Below are positions 8,929 through 16,730 of a stretch of 45,976 nucleotides of DNA, piece after piece. The stretch is from NCBI GenBank assembly GCA_015060705.1, contig SUXY01000020.1, forward strand, positions 1-45,976, in the 5' to 3' direction. The stretch comes from Bacteroides sp. Lineage in GTDB: Bacteria; Bacteroidota; Bacteroidia; Bacteroidales; Bacteroidaceae. A program made the translations under genes and the position numbers. Every line of letters starts with the position of its first letter. Position 1 is the first letter of the stretch. The notes beneath the pieces were generated by a model. The model made no database searches. It was not told where the DNA came from and saw only the letters and a list, made by a program, of their open reading frames with translations.

Positions 8929-10050
8929 TTAAAGTACTTCCTTAAACCGCTTCAAGAATTCCTTTGCTTCTTCCATGCTCAAGCAAAGCGGTGGCAAAAG
9001 ACGGATAACATTGGTACCACTCACACCGGTAAACACTTTCTGTTCGAAAAGCAACTTACGGCGTACTTCCTTGATAGGTTCTGCAAATTCCATACCAATC
9101 ATCAAGCCTTGACCACGTACTTCCTTGATTTGCGGGAACTTCTTCAGTTCGTCCATCAAGTAAGCACCTACTTGGGCAGCATTTTCTACCAAGTTATCCT
9201 GTTTCATCACATCGAGCACCGTAATAGCAGCCGCACATGCCAAGTGATTACCACCGAAAGTTGTACCCAACTGGCTGTATTCCGGAGTGAACTTCGGACT
9301 GATGATGACACCACCCATCGGGAAACCATTACCAATACCCTTCGCTACAGTAATGATGTCCGGACGAATGCCGGTATGCTGATGAGCAAAGAACTTGCCC
9401 GAACGACCGTAACCGCACTGGATTTCATCACAGATGAGGACGGTATTGTACTGGTCGCACAACGCACGCAAACCTTGCATGAACTCCGGAGTGACAAGAC
9501 GGATACCGCCTACCCCCTGGATGCATTCAATCATCACGGCACACACATCACCCTTTGCCAACTCGGCTTCCCATGCCGGAAGATCATTCATCGGCAAGTA
9601 GGTCACATGACCATTGGCATTGATTGGAGCGATAATCTTCGGATTGTGAGTTGCTTCTACGGCCAAAGACGTACGTCCGTGGAACGCCTTTTCCTGCACC
9701 AACACACGGGTACGTCCGTTGTAGAACGAAGCTAGCTTCAAAGCATTCTCGTTGGCCTCAGCACCACTATTAATCAAAAAGAACTGATAGTCATCATAAC
9801 CTGAAAGTGCGCCCAAACGGTCTGCCACCTCCTGTTGCAACTTATTGATAACAGAATTGGAATAGAAGCCCAGTTGCGCCACCTGATTGCTAATCATTTC
9901 CACATAATGCGGATGGGCATGGCCAATCGAAATCACGGCATGACCACCATACAGGTCAAGATATTCCTGACCTTTGTCATCCCAAACGTGGCATCCTTTT
10001 CCTTTGACGACATTGATATCGAACAAAGGATATACATCGTATAATTTCAT
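8929..10050 (-). CDS. argD: Acetylornithine/succinylornithine aminotransferase
   Basis: A 373-residue class III PLP-dependent aminotransferase. It converts N-acyl-glutamate semialdehyde to N-acyl-ornithine in arginine synthesis. Visible family features are NSGAEANENALKLA near residue 95, FHGRTSLAVEAT, the metal/PLP motif ICDEIQCGYGRSG, and the Schiff-base lysine in TVAKGIGNG (Lys237 by codon position). The length is slightly under the roughly 400 residues usual for ArgD. In Bacteroidetes the pathway is known to run through N-succinylated intermediates, so the natural substrate is probably N-succinylornithine rather than N-acetylornithine; the sequence alone does not show this. Confidence 0.94.
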   Translation of the reverse strand: MKLYDVYPLFDINVVKGKGCHVWDDKGQEYLDLYGGHAVISIGHAHPHYVEMISNQVAQLGFYSNSVINKLQQEVADRLGALSGYDDYQFFLINSGAEANENALKLASFYNGRTRVLVQEKAFHGRTSLAVEATHNPKIIAPINANGHVTYLPMNDLPAWEAELAKGDVCAVMIECIQGVGGIRLVTPEFMQGLRALCDQYNTVLICDEIQCGYGRSGKFFAHQHTGIRPDIITVAKGIGNGFPMGGVIISPKFTPEYSQLGTTFGGNHLACAAAITVLDVMKQDNLVENAAQVGAYLMDELKKFPQIKEVRGQGLMIGMEFAEPIKEVRRKLLFEQKVFTGVSGTNVIRLLPPLCLSMEEAKEFLKRFKEVL

Positions 10051-10065
10051 ATATTTTTGTATTAT

Positions 10066-10141
10066 TCACCACAGAGTACACTGAGTTCCATAGAGTATTT
10101 TTTTATAAAAACTCTGTGAGACTCTGTGTACTCTGTGGTGA
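10066..10141. repeat. Long imperfect palindrome between argC and argD
   Basis: TCACCACAGAGTACACTGAG at 10066 is answered by CTCTGTGTACTCTGTGGTGA ending at 10141, giving a hairpin of roughly 30 bp per arm with a T/A-rich loop. It is unrelated in sequence to the TGTCATTCAG repeats. Confidence 0.85.
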
Positions 10142-10145
10142 GTCA

Positions 10146-11114
10146 TTAAAATGCAGACGGTTTCAAGCGCAAACCAACTGTTTCTTCCAAATTGAACATG
10201 AGATTCATGTTATGAACAGCCTGACCGCTAGCCCCCTTCAACAAATTGTCTACACAAGAGATAATCAATAACTTATCGCCATGCTTTTCCAAGTGAATCA
10301 AGCACTTGTTGGTATTTACCACTTGCTTCAAGTCAATGTTCTTGTCTACAATGTGAACAAACGAATCCTTGGCATAGTATTCTTCGTACATGCGTACCAA
10401 TTCGCTCAATTCGACCTTGCACTTTACCACAAGGGTAGCAAAGATTCCACGAGGGAAATCGCCACGATACGGGATAAAGTCAATCTCTGAATTGAAACTG
10501 TTCTGCAACTGCTTCAACGATTGCTTGATTTCCGGCACATGCTGATGGTTGAACGGCTTATAGACACTCATGTTGTTGTTACGCCAACTGAAGTGACTGG
10601 TAGCACCCGGCTTCACACCGGCGCCCGTACTGCCTGTAATAGCATTCACCATGACATCGTCGTTCAGCAACAAGTTCTTAGCCAATGGCAACAAGCCCAA
10701 TTGGATGCAAGTAGCAAAGCAACCTGGATTGGCCACATGCTTGCTGTGACAAATGGTACGACGGTTCAATTCCGGCAAACCATAAATAAAGTCATGGTCA
10801 TCGCTCTTGATGCGATAGTCCATGCTGAGGTCGATAATCTTCAAGTCTTCCGGCACATTGTGGCTGTCCATGAATTTCTTGGTATCGCCATGAGCCGTAC
10901 AGAAGAACAGGACATCGATTTCATCCAACGGAAGTTCGTCGGTAAAGACCAAGTCGGTTTCTCCGTACAAGCCTTCGTGAACATCCGTAATCTTGTTGCC
11001 TGCGTTACTGCTACTGTTGATGAACTTTATTTCTACTTCAGGGTGATTAATCAGCAGACGAATCAATTCGCCTGCTGTATAACCTGCCCCACCAATAATC
11101 CCAACTTTAATCAT
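10146..11114 (-). CDS. argC: N-acyl-gamma-glutamyl-phosphate reductase
   Basis: A 322-residue ArgC, the NADPH-dependent reductase that makes N-acyl-glutamate semialdehyde. The N-terminus MIKVGIIGGAGYTAGELIRL is the nucleotide-binding fold. The catalytic cysteine is Cys132 in HVANPGCFAT, and GSTGAGVKPGATSHFSWRNN and the conserved HQHVPEI segment follow. The gene begins 2 bp after the argG stop codon, so translation is probably coupled. As for argD, Bacteroidetes biochemistry suggests a succinylated substrate. Confidence 0.95.
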   Translation of the reverse strand: MIKVGIIGGAGYTAGELIRLLINHPEVEIKFINSSSNAGNKITDVHEGLYGETDLVFTDELPLDEIDVLFFCTAHGDTKKFMDSHNVPEDLKIIDLSMDYRIKSDDHDFIYGLPELNRRTICHSKHVANPGCFATCIQLGLLPLAKNLLLNDDVMVNAITGSTGAGVKPGATSHFSWRNNNMSVYKPFNHQHVPEIKQSLKQLQNSFNSEIDFIPYRGDFPRGIFATLVVKCKVELSELVRMYEEYYAKDSFVHIVDKNIDLKQVVNTNKCLIHLEKHGDKLLIISCVDNLLKGASGQAVHNMNLMFNLEETVGLRLKPSAF

Positions 11115-11116
11115 AA

Positions 11117-12334
11117 TCAGATGTTTTCCTTTTCGTCCTTATGGTTTGCATAATAAGCACGAAGAGCAGTAGAAGTTACCTTGATAAAGCCCTTTGCATC
11201 ATCTGCAGTCCAACCCTTCTGAGTTTCACCATATTCTCCGAACTTGTTCTTCACAAGGTCATCCTTCGATTCTACACCTACGGTAGAGAACGACAACGGA
11301 CGGAGTTCAAGGATAGCGGTACCATTCACATTACGCTGGCTCTCTGTCAACATAGCTTCGATATCACGCATTACCGGTTCCAAGTATTGGCTTTCGTGGA
11401 GGAACATGCCATACCAGTTGGCTACCTGATCCTTCCAGTACTGCTGCCACTTACTCAACGTGTATTTTTCCAAGAAACGGTGAGCACCGATAATCAACAT
11501 CGGAGCAGCCGCTTCGAAACCTACACGCCCCTTGATACCAATGATGGTATCACCTACGTGCATATCACGGCCAATACCGTATGCCGCACCAATTTCTTCC
11601 ACCTTCTGGATAGCCTTGATTGGGTCATCATATACCACATCGTTCACTGCCTTCAATTCACCCTTTTCGAAAGTCAAGCGAAGCTGTTCGCCACCTTCCT
11701 TGGTACAATGCTTCAAATAAGCAGTTTCCGGCAACCCTTGAGCTGAATCGAGGATTTCACCACCACAGATAGATGTACCCCAGATACCTACGTTATAAGA
11801 ATACTTCAACTTGGCGAAGTCAGCAGAGAAGCCATTGGCATTCAAGTAATCGATTTCTTCCTGGCGGCTCAAATTGTTATCACGGGTCAAAGTGATGATT
11901 TCCACACCCGGAGCCAACACCAAGAAAGTCATGTCAAAACGGATCTGGTCATTACCTGCACCGGTAGAACCGTGAGCGATGGCATCCGCACCGATTTCGT
12001 TGGCATAACGGGCGATAGCCAATGCCTGGAAGATACGTTCAGAACTTACAGAGATAGGATAAGTACCGTTACGGAGTACATTACCATACACCATGTACTT
12101 CAAACTCTTTTCGTAGTATTCTTGAGTCACGTCGAGTGTCACATATTTCACTGCACCCAACTTATATGCATTTTCTTCGTTTGTCTTTAATTGTTCTGCG
12201 CTGAAACCACCTGTGTTGGCACAAGCCGCATACACATCGTAACCTTTTTCCTTTGCCAGATACATCACGGTGTAGGAAGTATCCAAACCACCACTGAAGG
12301 CAACTACTACCTTTTTCTTCTTATTTTCTTCCAT
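11117..12334 (-). CDS. argG: Argininosuccinate synthase
   Basis: A 405-residue ArgG, which ligates citrulline and aspartate at the expense of ATP. The start is ATG 12334 (MEENKKKKVVVAFSGGLDTS), which places the PP-loop motif SGGLDTS near residue 15 as in the family; an ATG nine codons earlier is less likely. Further family features include ACANTGGF, IAHGSTGAGNDQIRFD, and the citrulline/aspartate-binding central region with GIWGTSICGGE. argC follows almost without a gap. The first arginine-specific step here after N-acylornithine carbamoylation is thus encoded in the operon, while the carbamoyltransferase and argininosuccinate lyase are not in the window. Confidence 0.96.
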   Translation of the reverse strand: MEENKKKKVVVAFSGGLDTSYTVMYLAKEKGYDVYAACANTGGFSAEQLKTNEENAYKLGAVKYVTLDVTQEYYEKSLKYMVYGNVLRNGTYPISVSSERIFQALAIARYANEIGADAIAHGSTGAGNDQIRFDMTFLVLAPGVEIITLTRDNNLSRQEEIDYLNANGFSADFAKLKYSYNVGIWGTSICGGEILDSAQGLPETAYLKHCTKEGGEQLRLTFEKGELKAVNDVVYDDPIKAIQKVEEIGAAYGIGRDMHVGDTIIGIKGRVGFEAAAPMLIIGAHRFLEKYTLSKWQQYWKDQVANWYGMFLHESQYLEPVMRDIEAMLTESQRNVNGTAILELRPLSFSTVGVESKDDLVKNKFGEYGETQKGWTADDAKGFIKVTSTALRAYYANHKDEKENI

Positions 12335-12357
12335 AATGGTATATTTTTTTATAATTA

Positions 12358-12915
12358 TCAAATAGCATCATCTTCGTGTTTCGCCGGATCGTAAAGCATC
12401 GCTGTACAAATACAGAACTTACGGTCCTTTGCCACGAGAATGTCATGGTTAGTGCATGCTTCGCAACCCTTCCAGAAAGCCTCATCATCTGTCAATTCGT
12501 TAAAGGTAACAGGCACATAACCCAATTCTGTATTCATCTTCATCACCGCACCACCGCTGGTCAAACTAAACAACTTTGCCTTCGGCCAACGCAAACGTGC
12601 CAAACGGAACGAAGCCGCCTTGATTCGCTTGGACAAGCCCAAGCCACGGTACTTCGGATGAACAATCAAACCTGAAGTTGCCACATAAGTCTTGTTCCCC
12701 CAAGATTCAATGTAAGTAAACCCAGCAAACTCATCACCATCCAAAGCAATGATTGCCTTACCTTCCTTAATCTTAGTTGCCAAATATTCATGAGTACGCT
12801 CTGCAATACCTGTGCCACGTACCTTGGCAGCTTCCTTAATAGTATTCAGAATCTTATCTACGTAAATTTCATGTGAGGCATCAGCCACCATCACATCAAT
12901 TTGTTTAGCATCCAT
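12358..12915 (-). CDS. GNAT N-acyltransferase, probable N-acylglutamate synthase
   Basis: A 185-residue GNAT-fold protein starting at ATG 12915 (MDAKQIDVMVADASHEIYVD). The acyl-CoA-binding region is visible around TSGLIVHPKYRGLGLSKRI (motif A, with R-G-L-G-L-S). It sits between argR and argG, overlapping neither. Classical ArgA/ArgJ is absent nearby, so the position strongly suggests that it makes the first acyl-glutamate of the pathway. I recall that the homolog in the same gene order of B. thetaiotaomicron was proposed as N-succinylglutamate synthase from fitness data; this was not checked here. The fold is secure and the specific reaction is an inference. Confidence 0.85.
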   Translation of the reverse strand: MDAKQIDVMVADASHEIYVDKILNTIKEAAKVRGTGIAERTHEYLATKIKEGKAIIALDGDEFAGFTYIESWGNKTYVATSGLIVHPKYRGLGLSKRIKAASFRLARLRWPKAKLFSLTSGGAVMKMNTELGYVPVTFNELTDDEAFWKGCEACTNHDILVAKDRKFCICTAMLYDPAKHEDDAI

Positions 12916-12932
12916 TTTATATCTAAATTTTA

Positions 12933-13409
12933 TTATTGTACATTCGGTATAATTAAAGACAAAGCATTCAAGACGCTTGTCCGTGTGCATCCCTCGCGAA
13001 GAACCAACAAAATGGTATCATCACCTGCAATCGTTCCTAATATTTCATCAAAACTATGAATATCGATATCATAAGCCACACTGCTGGCATATCCCGGACG
13101 AGTACGGATTACAGCCAAATTGCCAGAAAACTCAATACCACGCACTCCATCACTCAACAACATCTCTGTAGCCGAATGGGGTTCTGTCACCCGACGATAC
13201 ATGGTGTTGTTTGGCAACACATACACATAATTTCCATTCATACTGGCAGCTTTCGCAACCTTCAACTGCTTCAAGTCACGAGACAGAGTTGCTTGTGTCA
13301 ATTGAAATCCTTCCTTGGACAACTCTTGCAACAATTCCTCTTGACTTCCTACTTCTTTACTTGAAATTATCATCTTGATGGCATCAAGTCTACTATTCTT
13401 AGTCTTCAT
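12933..13409 (-). CDS. argR: Arginine repressor
   Basis: A 158-residue ArgR. The N-terminal winged helix contains the diagnostic ATLSRDLKQL motif (S-R-D at about residues 42-44), and the C-terminal oligomerisation and arginine-binding domain carries GTIAGDDTILLVLR with the paired aspartates that contact arginine. It heads the operon argR-GNAT-argG-argC-argD-proC on the minus strand and probably represses the whole unit when arginine is abundant, including its own gene. AT-rich sequence directly before the start (about 13411-13428) could hold ARG boxes, but no convincing consensus pair is visible. Confidence 0.95.
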   Translation of the reverse strand: MKTKNSRLDAIKMIISSKEVGSQEELLQELSKEGFQLTQATLSRDLKQLKVAKAASMNGNYVYVLPNNTMYRRVTEPHSATEMLLSDGVRGIEFSGNLAVIRTRPGYASSVAYDIDIHSFDEILGTIAGDDTILLVLREGCTRTSVLNALSLIIPNVQ

Positions 13410-13435
13410 CTATGTATATTTATTCTAACAGGGCG

Positions 13436-13443
13436 CAAATTTA
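13436..13443 (-). promoter_or_regulatory. -7 box of the arginine operon
   Basis: The minus strand reads TAAATTTG 27 bases upstream of the argR start, matching TAnnTTTG. No clear -33 TTTG is present at the right distance, which is not unusual for a regulated promoter. Confidence 0.5.
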
Positions 13444-13560
13444 GCGATTATATTGGAATAATCATACGTTTATGGCAATATTTTTATACATCACCCTCAA
13501 TATTTCAACAAATTCCTATCTAAACGTTCATATATCCATGATATTCCTCCATATTTTTGT

Positions 13561-13568
13561 TATCTTTG
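13561..13568 (+). promoter_or_regulatory. -7 box of the lytic transglycosylase gene
   Basis: TATCTTTG matches TAnnTTTG and lies 33 bases before ATG 13601. It supports that start over in-frame ATGs further upstream, which lie inside or before the promoter. Confidence 0.55.
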
Positions 13569-13600
13569 CGGCCGTATTTACACATAAAAATAGCACTAGA

Positions 13601-14572
13601 ATGAATTTATATCCAAAATCACTGATAATTTTTGCATCGTTAGCATTCAGTCTCAACACTGGTTATGCCTTTTCTCCTACAAAAGTAAATAGCGAACAAA
13701 TAAGTACAGGTACTACCGCACTACCCTATAGTAGCCCTAAAGTTCCAGAATCGGTCATGTTTTGTGGAAAGAAAATCGATTTGACCCGTTTTGACCGATA
13801 TGAACGAATGGATAGGGAACTATTGGCCTTTGCTTACATGCACAGCACTTCCATCCAAACTATCAAGAGAGCCAATCGCTACTTTCCTATCGTAGAACCC
13901 ATTTTGAAAAAACATGGCATTCCTGACGACTTTAAGTACCTAATGGCCATTGAGAGCAATTGTAGCCCCTTGGCACGTTCCCATGCCGGTGCTTCCGGCT
14001 TATGGCAGTTCATGCAAACAACTGGTAGAGAATATGGGCTTGAAGTGAACAAGAATATTGACGAACGTTATCACGTAGAAAAATCGACGGTTGCAGCTTG
14101 CAAGTATATCAAAGCTGCTTATGCTAAATATAACGACTGGATAGCTGTAGCAGCCGCCTACAATGGCGGTCAAGCTCGTATTGCCGGTCAGATGAACAAA
14201 CAACATGTTCAAGAGACATTGGATTTGTATTTGGTAGAAGAAACAGCCCGTTACGTTTATCGCATCATCGCCGCTAAGATTATGTTTTCCAATCCTGCAG
14301 CATTTGGCTTCCGTTTGAAAGCATCTGATTTGTATATGCAAGTGCCTTACAAGGAAGTGACTGTCACTACCGGAATCAGTGATTTGGCTGCTTGGGCACA
14401 AAAGCAGGGAACAACCTATGCATTATTGAAGAACCTGAATCCATGGTTACGGGACAATTTTCTGCAGAATGTCAGTGGAAGAACGTATGTTCTGAAAGTT
14501 CCTATACAAGAAGGAATGTATTATAAAACTAATTCTATCGTCCCTCACGACAAGCGTTGGATAGTGGAATAA
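13601..14572 (+). CDS. Lytic transglycosylase (SLT domain, MltD-like)
   Basis: A 323-residue exported murein lytic transglycosylase. It cleaves the MurNAc-GlcNAc bond of peptidoglycan with formation of anhydro-MurNAc. The start at ATG 13601 gives a signal peptide (MNLYPKSLIIFASLAFSLNT), and the promoter -7 box lies just upstream. The SLT domain covers about residues 95-240: LMAIESNCSPLARS contains the catalytic glutamate (Glu118), followed by GASGLWQFMQTTGREYGL and VAAAYNGG. The tail after 250 resembles MltD proteins, but no clear LysM repeat is visible. The gene stands alone between two divergent or convergent minus-strand units and ends at a bidirectional terminator. Confidence 0.92.
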   Translation: MNLYPKSLIIFASLAFSLNTGYAFSPTKVNSEQISTGTTALPYSSPKVPESVMFCGKKIDLTRFDRYERMDRELLAFAYMHSTSIQTIKRANRYFPIVEPILKKHGIPDDFKYLMAIESNCSPLARSHAGASGLWQFMQTTGREYGLEVNKNIDERYHVEKSTVAACKYIKAAYAKYNDWIAVAAAYNGGQARIAGQMNKQHVQETLDLYLVEETARYVYRIIAAKIMFSNPAAFGFRLKASDLYMQVPYKEVTVTTGISDLAAWAQKQGTTYALLKNLNPWLRDNFLQNVSGRTYVLKVPIQEGMYYKTNSIVPHDKRWIVE

Positions 14573-14576
14573 AATA

Positions 14577-14610
14577 AAAAGCGGCGTGAATCATCACACC
14601 GCTTTTTATT
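14577..14610. terminator. Bidirectional terminator between SLT and GH97 genes
   Basis: GCGGCGTGA (14581-14589) pairs with TCACACCGC (14594-14602) with one C-A mismatch. A-run before and T-run after (GCTTTTTATTTTTA) let it serve both convergent genes. Confidence 0.8.
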
Positions 14611-14611
14611 T

Positions 14612-16630
14612 TTATTGGATAGGTAAGAACGAAACTGCCTGACCACCACCCTCGGCCATCACTACCGTCAACGTATCGGTATTCGTTACGCTCTTTTCTT
14701 CAATACGATAGGAAGTCGGATTGGTTTCCCAATGAGCATCCTCACCATCAGCATAAATACGTGCCTGATATTTCTTACCTTCTTCCAGGAAGGTCAATGG
14801 AATTTCCAAAGTACGGGCTTCCTTGTTAGTCGTTGCACCGAGGTAATAGTTGTCCTTAGCCTTACGAACTACAGCGATAAATTCACCCGGTTCGCCTTGC
14901 AAAGCTTCCGACCAATCGCAATCGGCATCAAAATCGCGGAAGAACTGGAAGGCAGGATGTCCTTCGTAATGTTCTATCAAATCCGAAGCCATCTGTACTG
15001 GTGAATAAATTACTACCCAGTTGGCCATCTGCTTGGCTAAAGTCGTATTCACACGACTGTTGCCCTTGTCGTTGCCGTTCCACGGAATGCGGTTCGGATG
15101 GTTCTTCGAGTTTTCCAACAAGATATCGAAGGTACCCGGGGTATAATCCATCGGACCACTTAACAAACGAGTAAACGGAAGCAATTCATAATGTTCTGGT
15201 GGGTTACCTTCGCTCCACGCATTCCATTCCATGCCACGGGCACCTTCACGAGACATCATGTTCGGATAAGTACGACGGATACCAGTATCCTTGATAGGTT
15301 CGTGTGCATTGATGGTAATCTTGTGCTCGGCTGCAGTCTGGACTACCTTACGATAGTGGCGTACCGCATATTGGGAATGACGATAATGTCCACCCGGGAT
15401 ACCACCTGCATAACCAGTCTTCACATGGTTGATACCCTTTTCTTTGGTCCACTGATAAGCACGGTCCAACTGAGCTTCGTAATTCGGGATGTCGGCTCCT
15501 GTTTCATGGTGTCCCAACAATTCCACGCCCTTTTCCTTAGCATAGCGAGCCAATTCATCGATATCGAAATCGGCAAACGGTTTGGTAAAGTCGAACGGAA
15601 CATATTCACCCGGACGTCCCCAAGTTTCCCAGCCTTGGTTCCAACCTTCCACCAATACACCTTCGATGTTATTAGCTGCAGCGAAATCTATGTACTTCTT
15701 GGTGTTTTCGGTAGTCGCCCCGTGACGGTCGTTAATAACCCAGCTTTCGATACCGAGGTGCATGCCCCACCATACACCTACATACTTCATCGGACGGATC
15801 CAGTTCAAGTCTCCTTCCAATACGCAAGGTTCATTCAAATTCAGGATCAAACCAGAGTTAATCAAACCCACAGCTTTGTCTGCGATCTGAACAGAACGCC
15901 AAGCAGTCTGGAACTTGCCACCATCGAAACGAGCTTTCACCTTGTCCGGCCAAGCAGCCAGCCATGACTTCAACGAAGTACCACCTACATTCTTCAAACA
16001 CATTTCCGGGAAGTCAGTCAAAGCTGCTTCGTGAATACTAGCATAAATACCGCTCTGAGTCTTAAAAGTCATCGGAGTGTTGGCATCCGGCATTTCGCTC
16101 AAAGGCATAGTGCGGTAAAGCAATTCGTAAGTATTGAATTCTGCAGGGATAGACCAGGATGTACCGTCTTCTGCTATATTAAAGGAGGTGTATTCATCCA
16201 TCAGCAACAAGCTGTCTGCTGGAGTATCATATTCATAGCGGAAACCCAAACCATCATCGAATACGCGGACACGGACGGTAAGCTTCACACCCTCCCCATT
16301 CTTCAAATTCACCGCCATTTCGTTGTAATGGCTACGGATGGACTTGTTTTCACCCCAAGGCTGAGTCCAAGTTTCGTCCTGGCTATCGAAGGTTGTATTC
16401 ACCACCTGGAAACCATCCTTCAGATTCAAACCCGATTTTTCCTCGAATCCCAATGCCGATGGAAGAATGAACGGTTGGTTGTTTACTGTCACTTGATAAG
16501 TCATTGCCCCTTTATCATCAAGAATCAGAGACCATTTGATGTTGCTGTTTGGAGAAGCCACCTCAGTCTTTGAAGTACAGCTACTCAGCACACAAAGCAA
16601 CATAATTACAAAATAGAATACGTTTTTCAT
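14612..16630 (-). CDS. GH97 alpha-glycosidase, SusB-like lipoprotein
   Basis: A 672-residue family GH97 enzyme. The start is ATG 16630, which gives a lipoprotein signal ending LCVLSSC; 25 in-frame codons upstream lack a sensible signal. The N-terminal beta-sandwich (to about residue 280) is followed by the TIM barrel, with GVWWGMHLGIESW, GVLVEGWNQGWETWG, LLGHHETGADIPNYE, HVKTGYAGG and NAHEPIKDTG. This pattern resembles the inverting SusB alpha-glucosidase group, which uses glutamates as acid and calcium/base ligands, rather than the retaining alpha-galactosidase group. It is divergent from a GH20 gene with a shared 100-bp promoter region. Substrate is uncertain; alpha-glucosides are the default inference. 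Confidence 0.92.
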   Translation of the reverse strand: MKNVFYFVIMLLCVLSSCTSKTEVASPNSNIKWSLILDDKGAMTYQVTVNNQPFILPSALGFEEKSGLNLKDGFQVVNTTFDSQDETWTQPWGENKSIRSHYNEMAVNLKNGEGVKLTVRVRVFDDGLGFRYEYDTPADSLLLMDEYTSFNIAEDGTSWSIPAEFNTYELLYRTMPLSEMPDANTPMTFKTQSGIYASIHEAALTDFPEMCLKNVGGTSLKSWLAAWPDKVKARFDGGKFQTAWRSVQIADKAVGLINSGLILNLNEPCVLEGDLNWIRPMKYVGVWWGMHLGIESWVINDRHGATTENTKKYIDFAAANNIEGVLVEGWNQGWETWGRPGEYVPFDFTKPFADFDIDELARYAKEKGVELLGHHETGADIPNYEAQLDRAYQWTKEKGINHVKTGYAGGIPGGHYRHSQYAVRHYRKVVQTAAEHKITINAHEPIKDTGIRRTYPNMMSREGARGMEWNAWSEGNPPEHYELLPFTRLLSGPMDYTPGTFDILLENSKNHPNRIPWNGNDKGNSRVNTTLAKQMANWVVIYSPVQMASDLIEHYEGHPAFQFFRDFDADCDWSEALQGEPGEFIAVVRKAKDNYYLGATTNKEARTLEIPLTFLEEGKKYQARIYADGEDAHWETNPTSYRIEEKSVTNTDTLTVVMAEGGGQAVSFLPIQ

Positions 16631-16653
16631 TGGATAATAGACTTTATTTGCTG

Positions 16654-16702
16654 CAAAGATAGTGCATTTATCTAGAATCAGCCTAATAAAATCGTATATT
16701 TG
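16654..16702. promoter_or_regulatory. Divergent promoter region of GH97 and GH20
   Basis: The minus strand carries TATCTTTG (16654-16661) facing GH97, and the plus strand carries TATATTTG (16695-16702) facing GH20. Both match TAnnTTTG. Neither has an obvious TTTG -33 box. Confidence 0.5.
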
Positions 16703-16730
16703 CAAGCAGAAACAATCTAATTAATCTTCT

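Noticed and set aside
13472-13600. A longer start for the lytic transglycosylase with 43 extra residues.
   Set aside because: The promoter -7 box at 13561 lies inside this stretch and the ATG at 13601 already gives a normal signal peptide.
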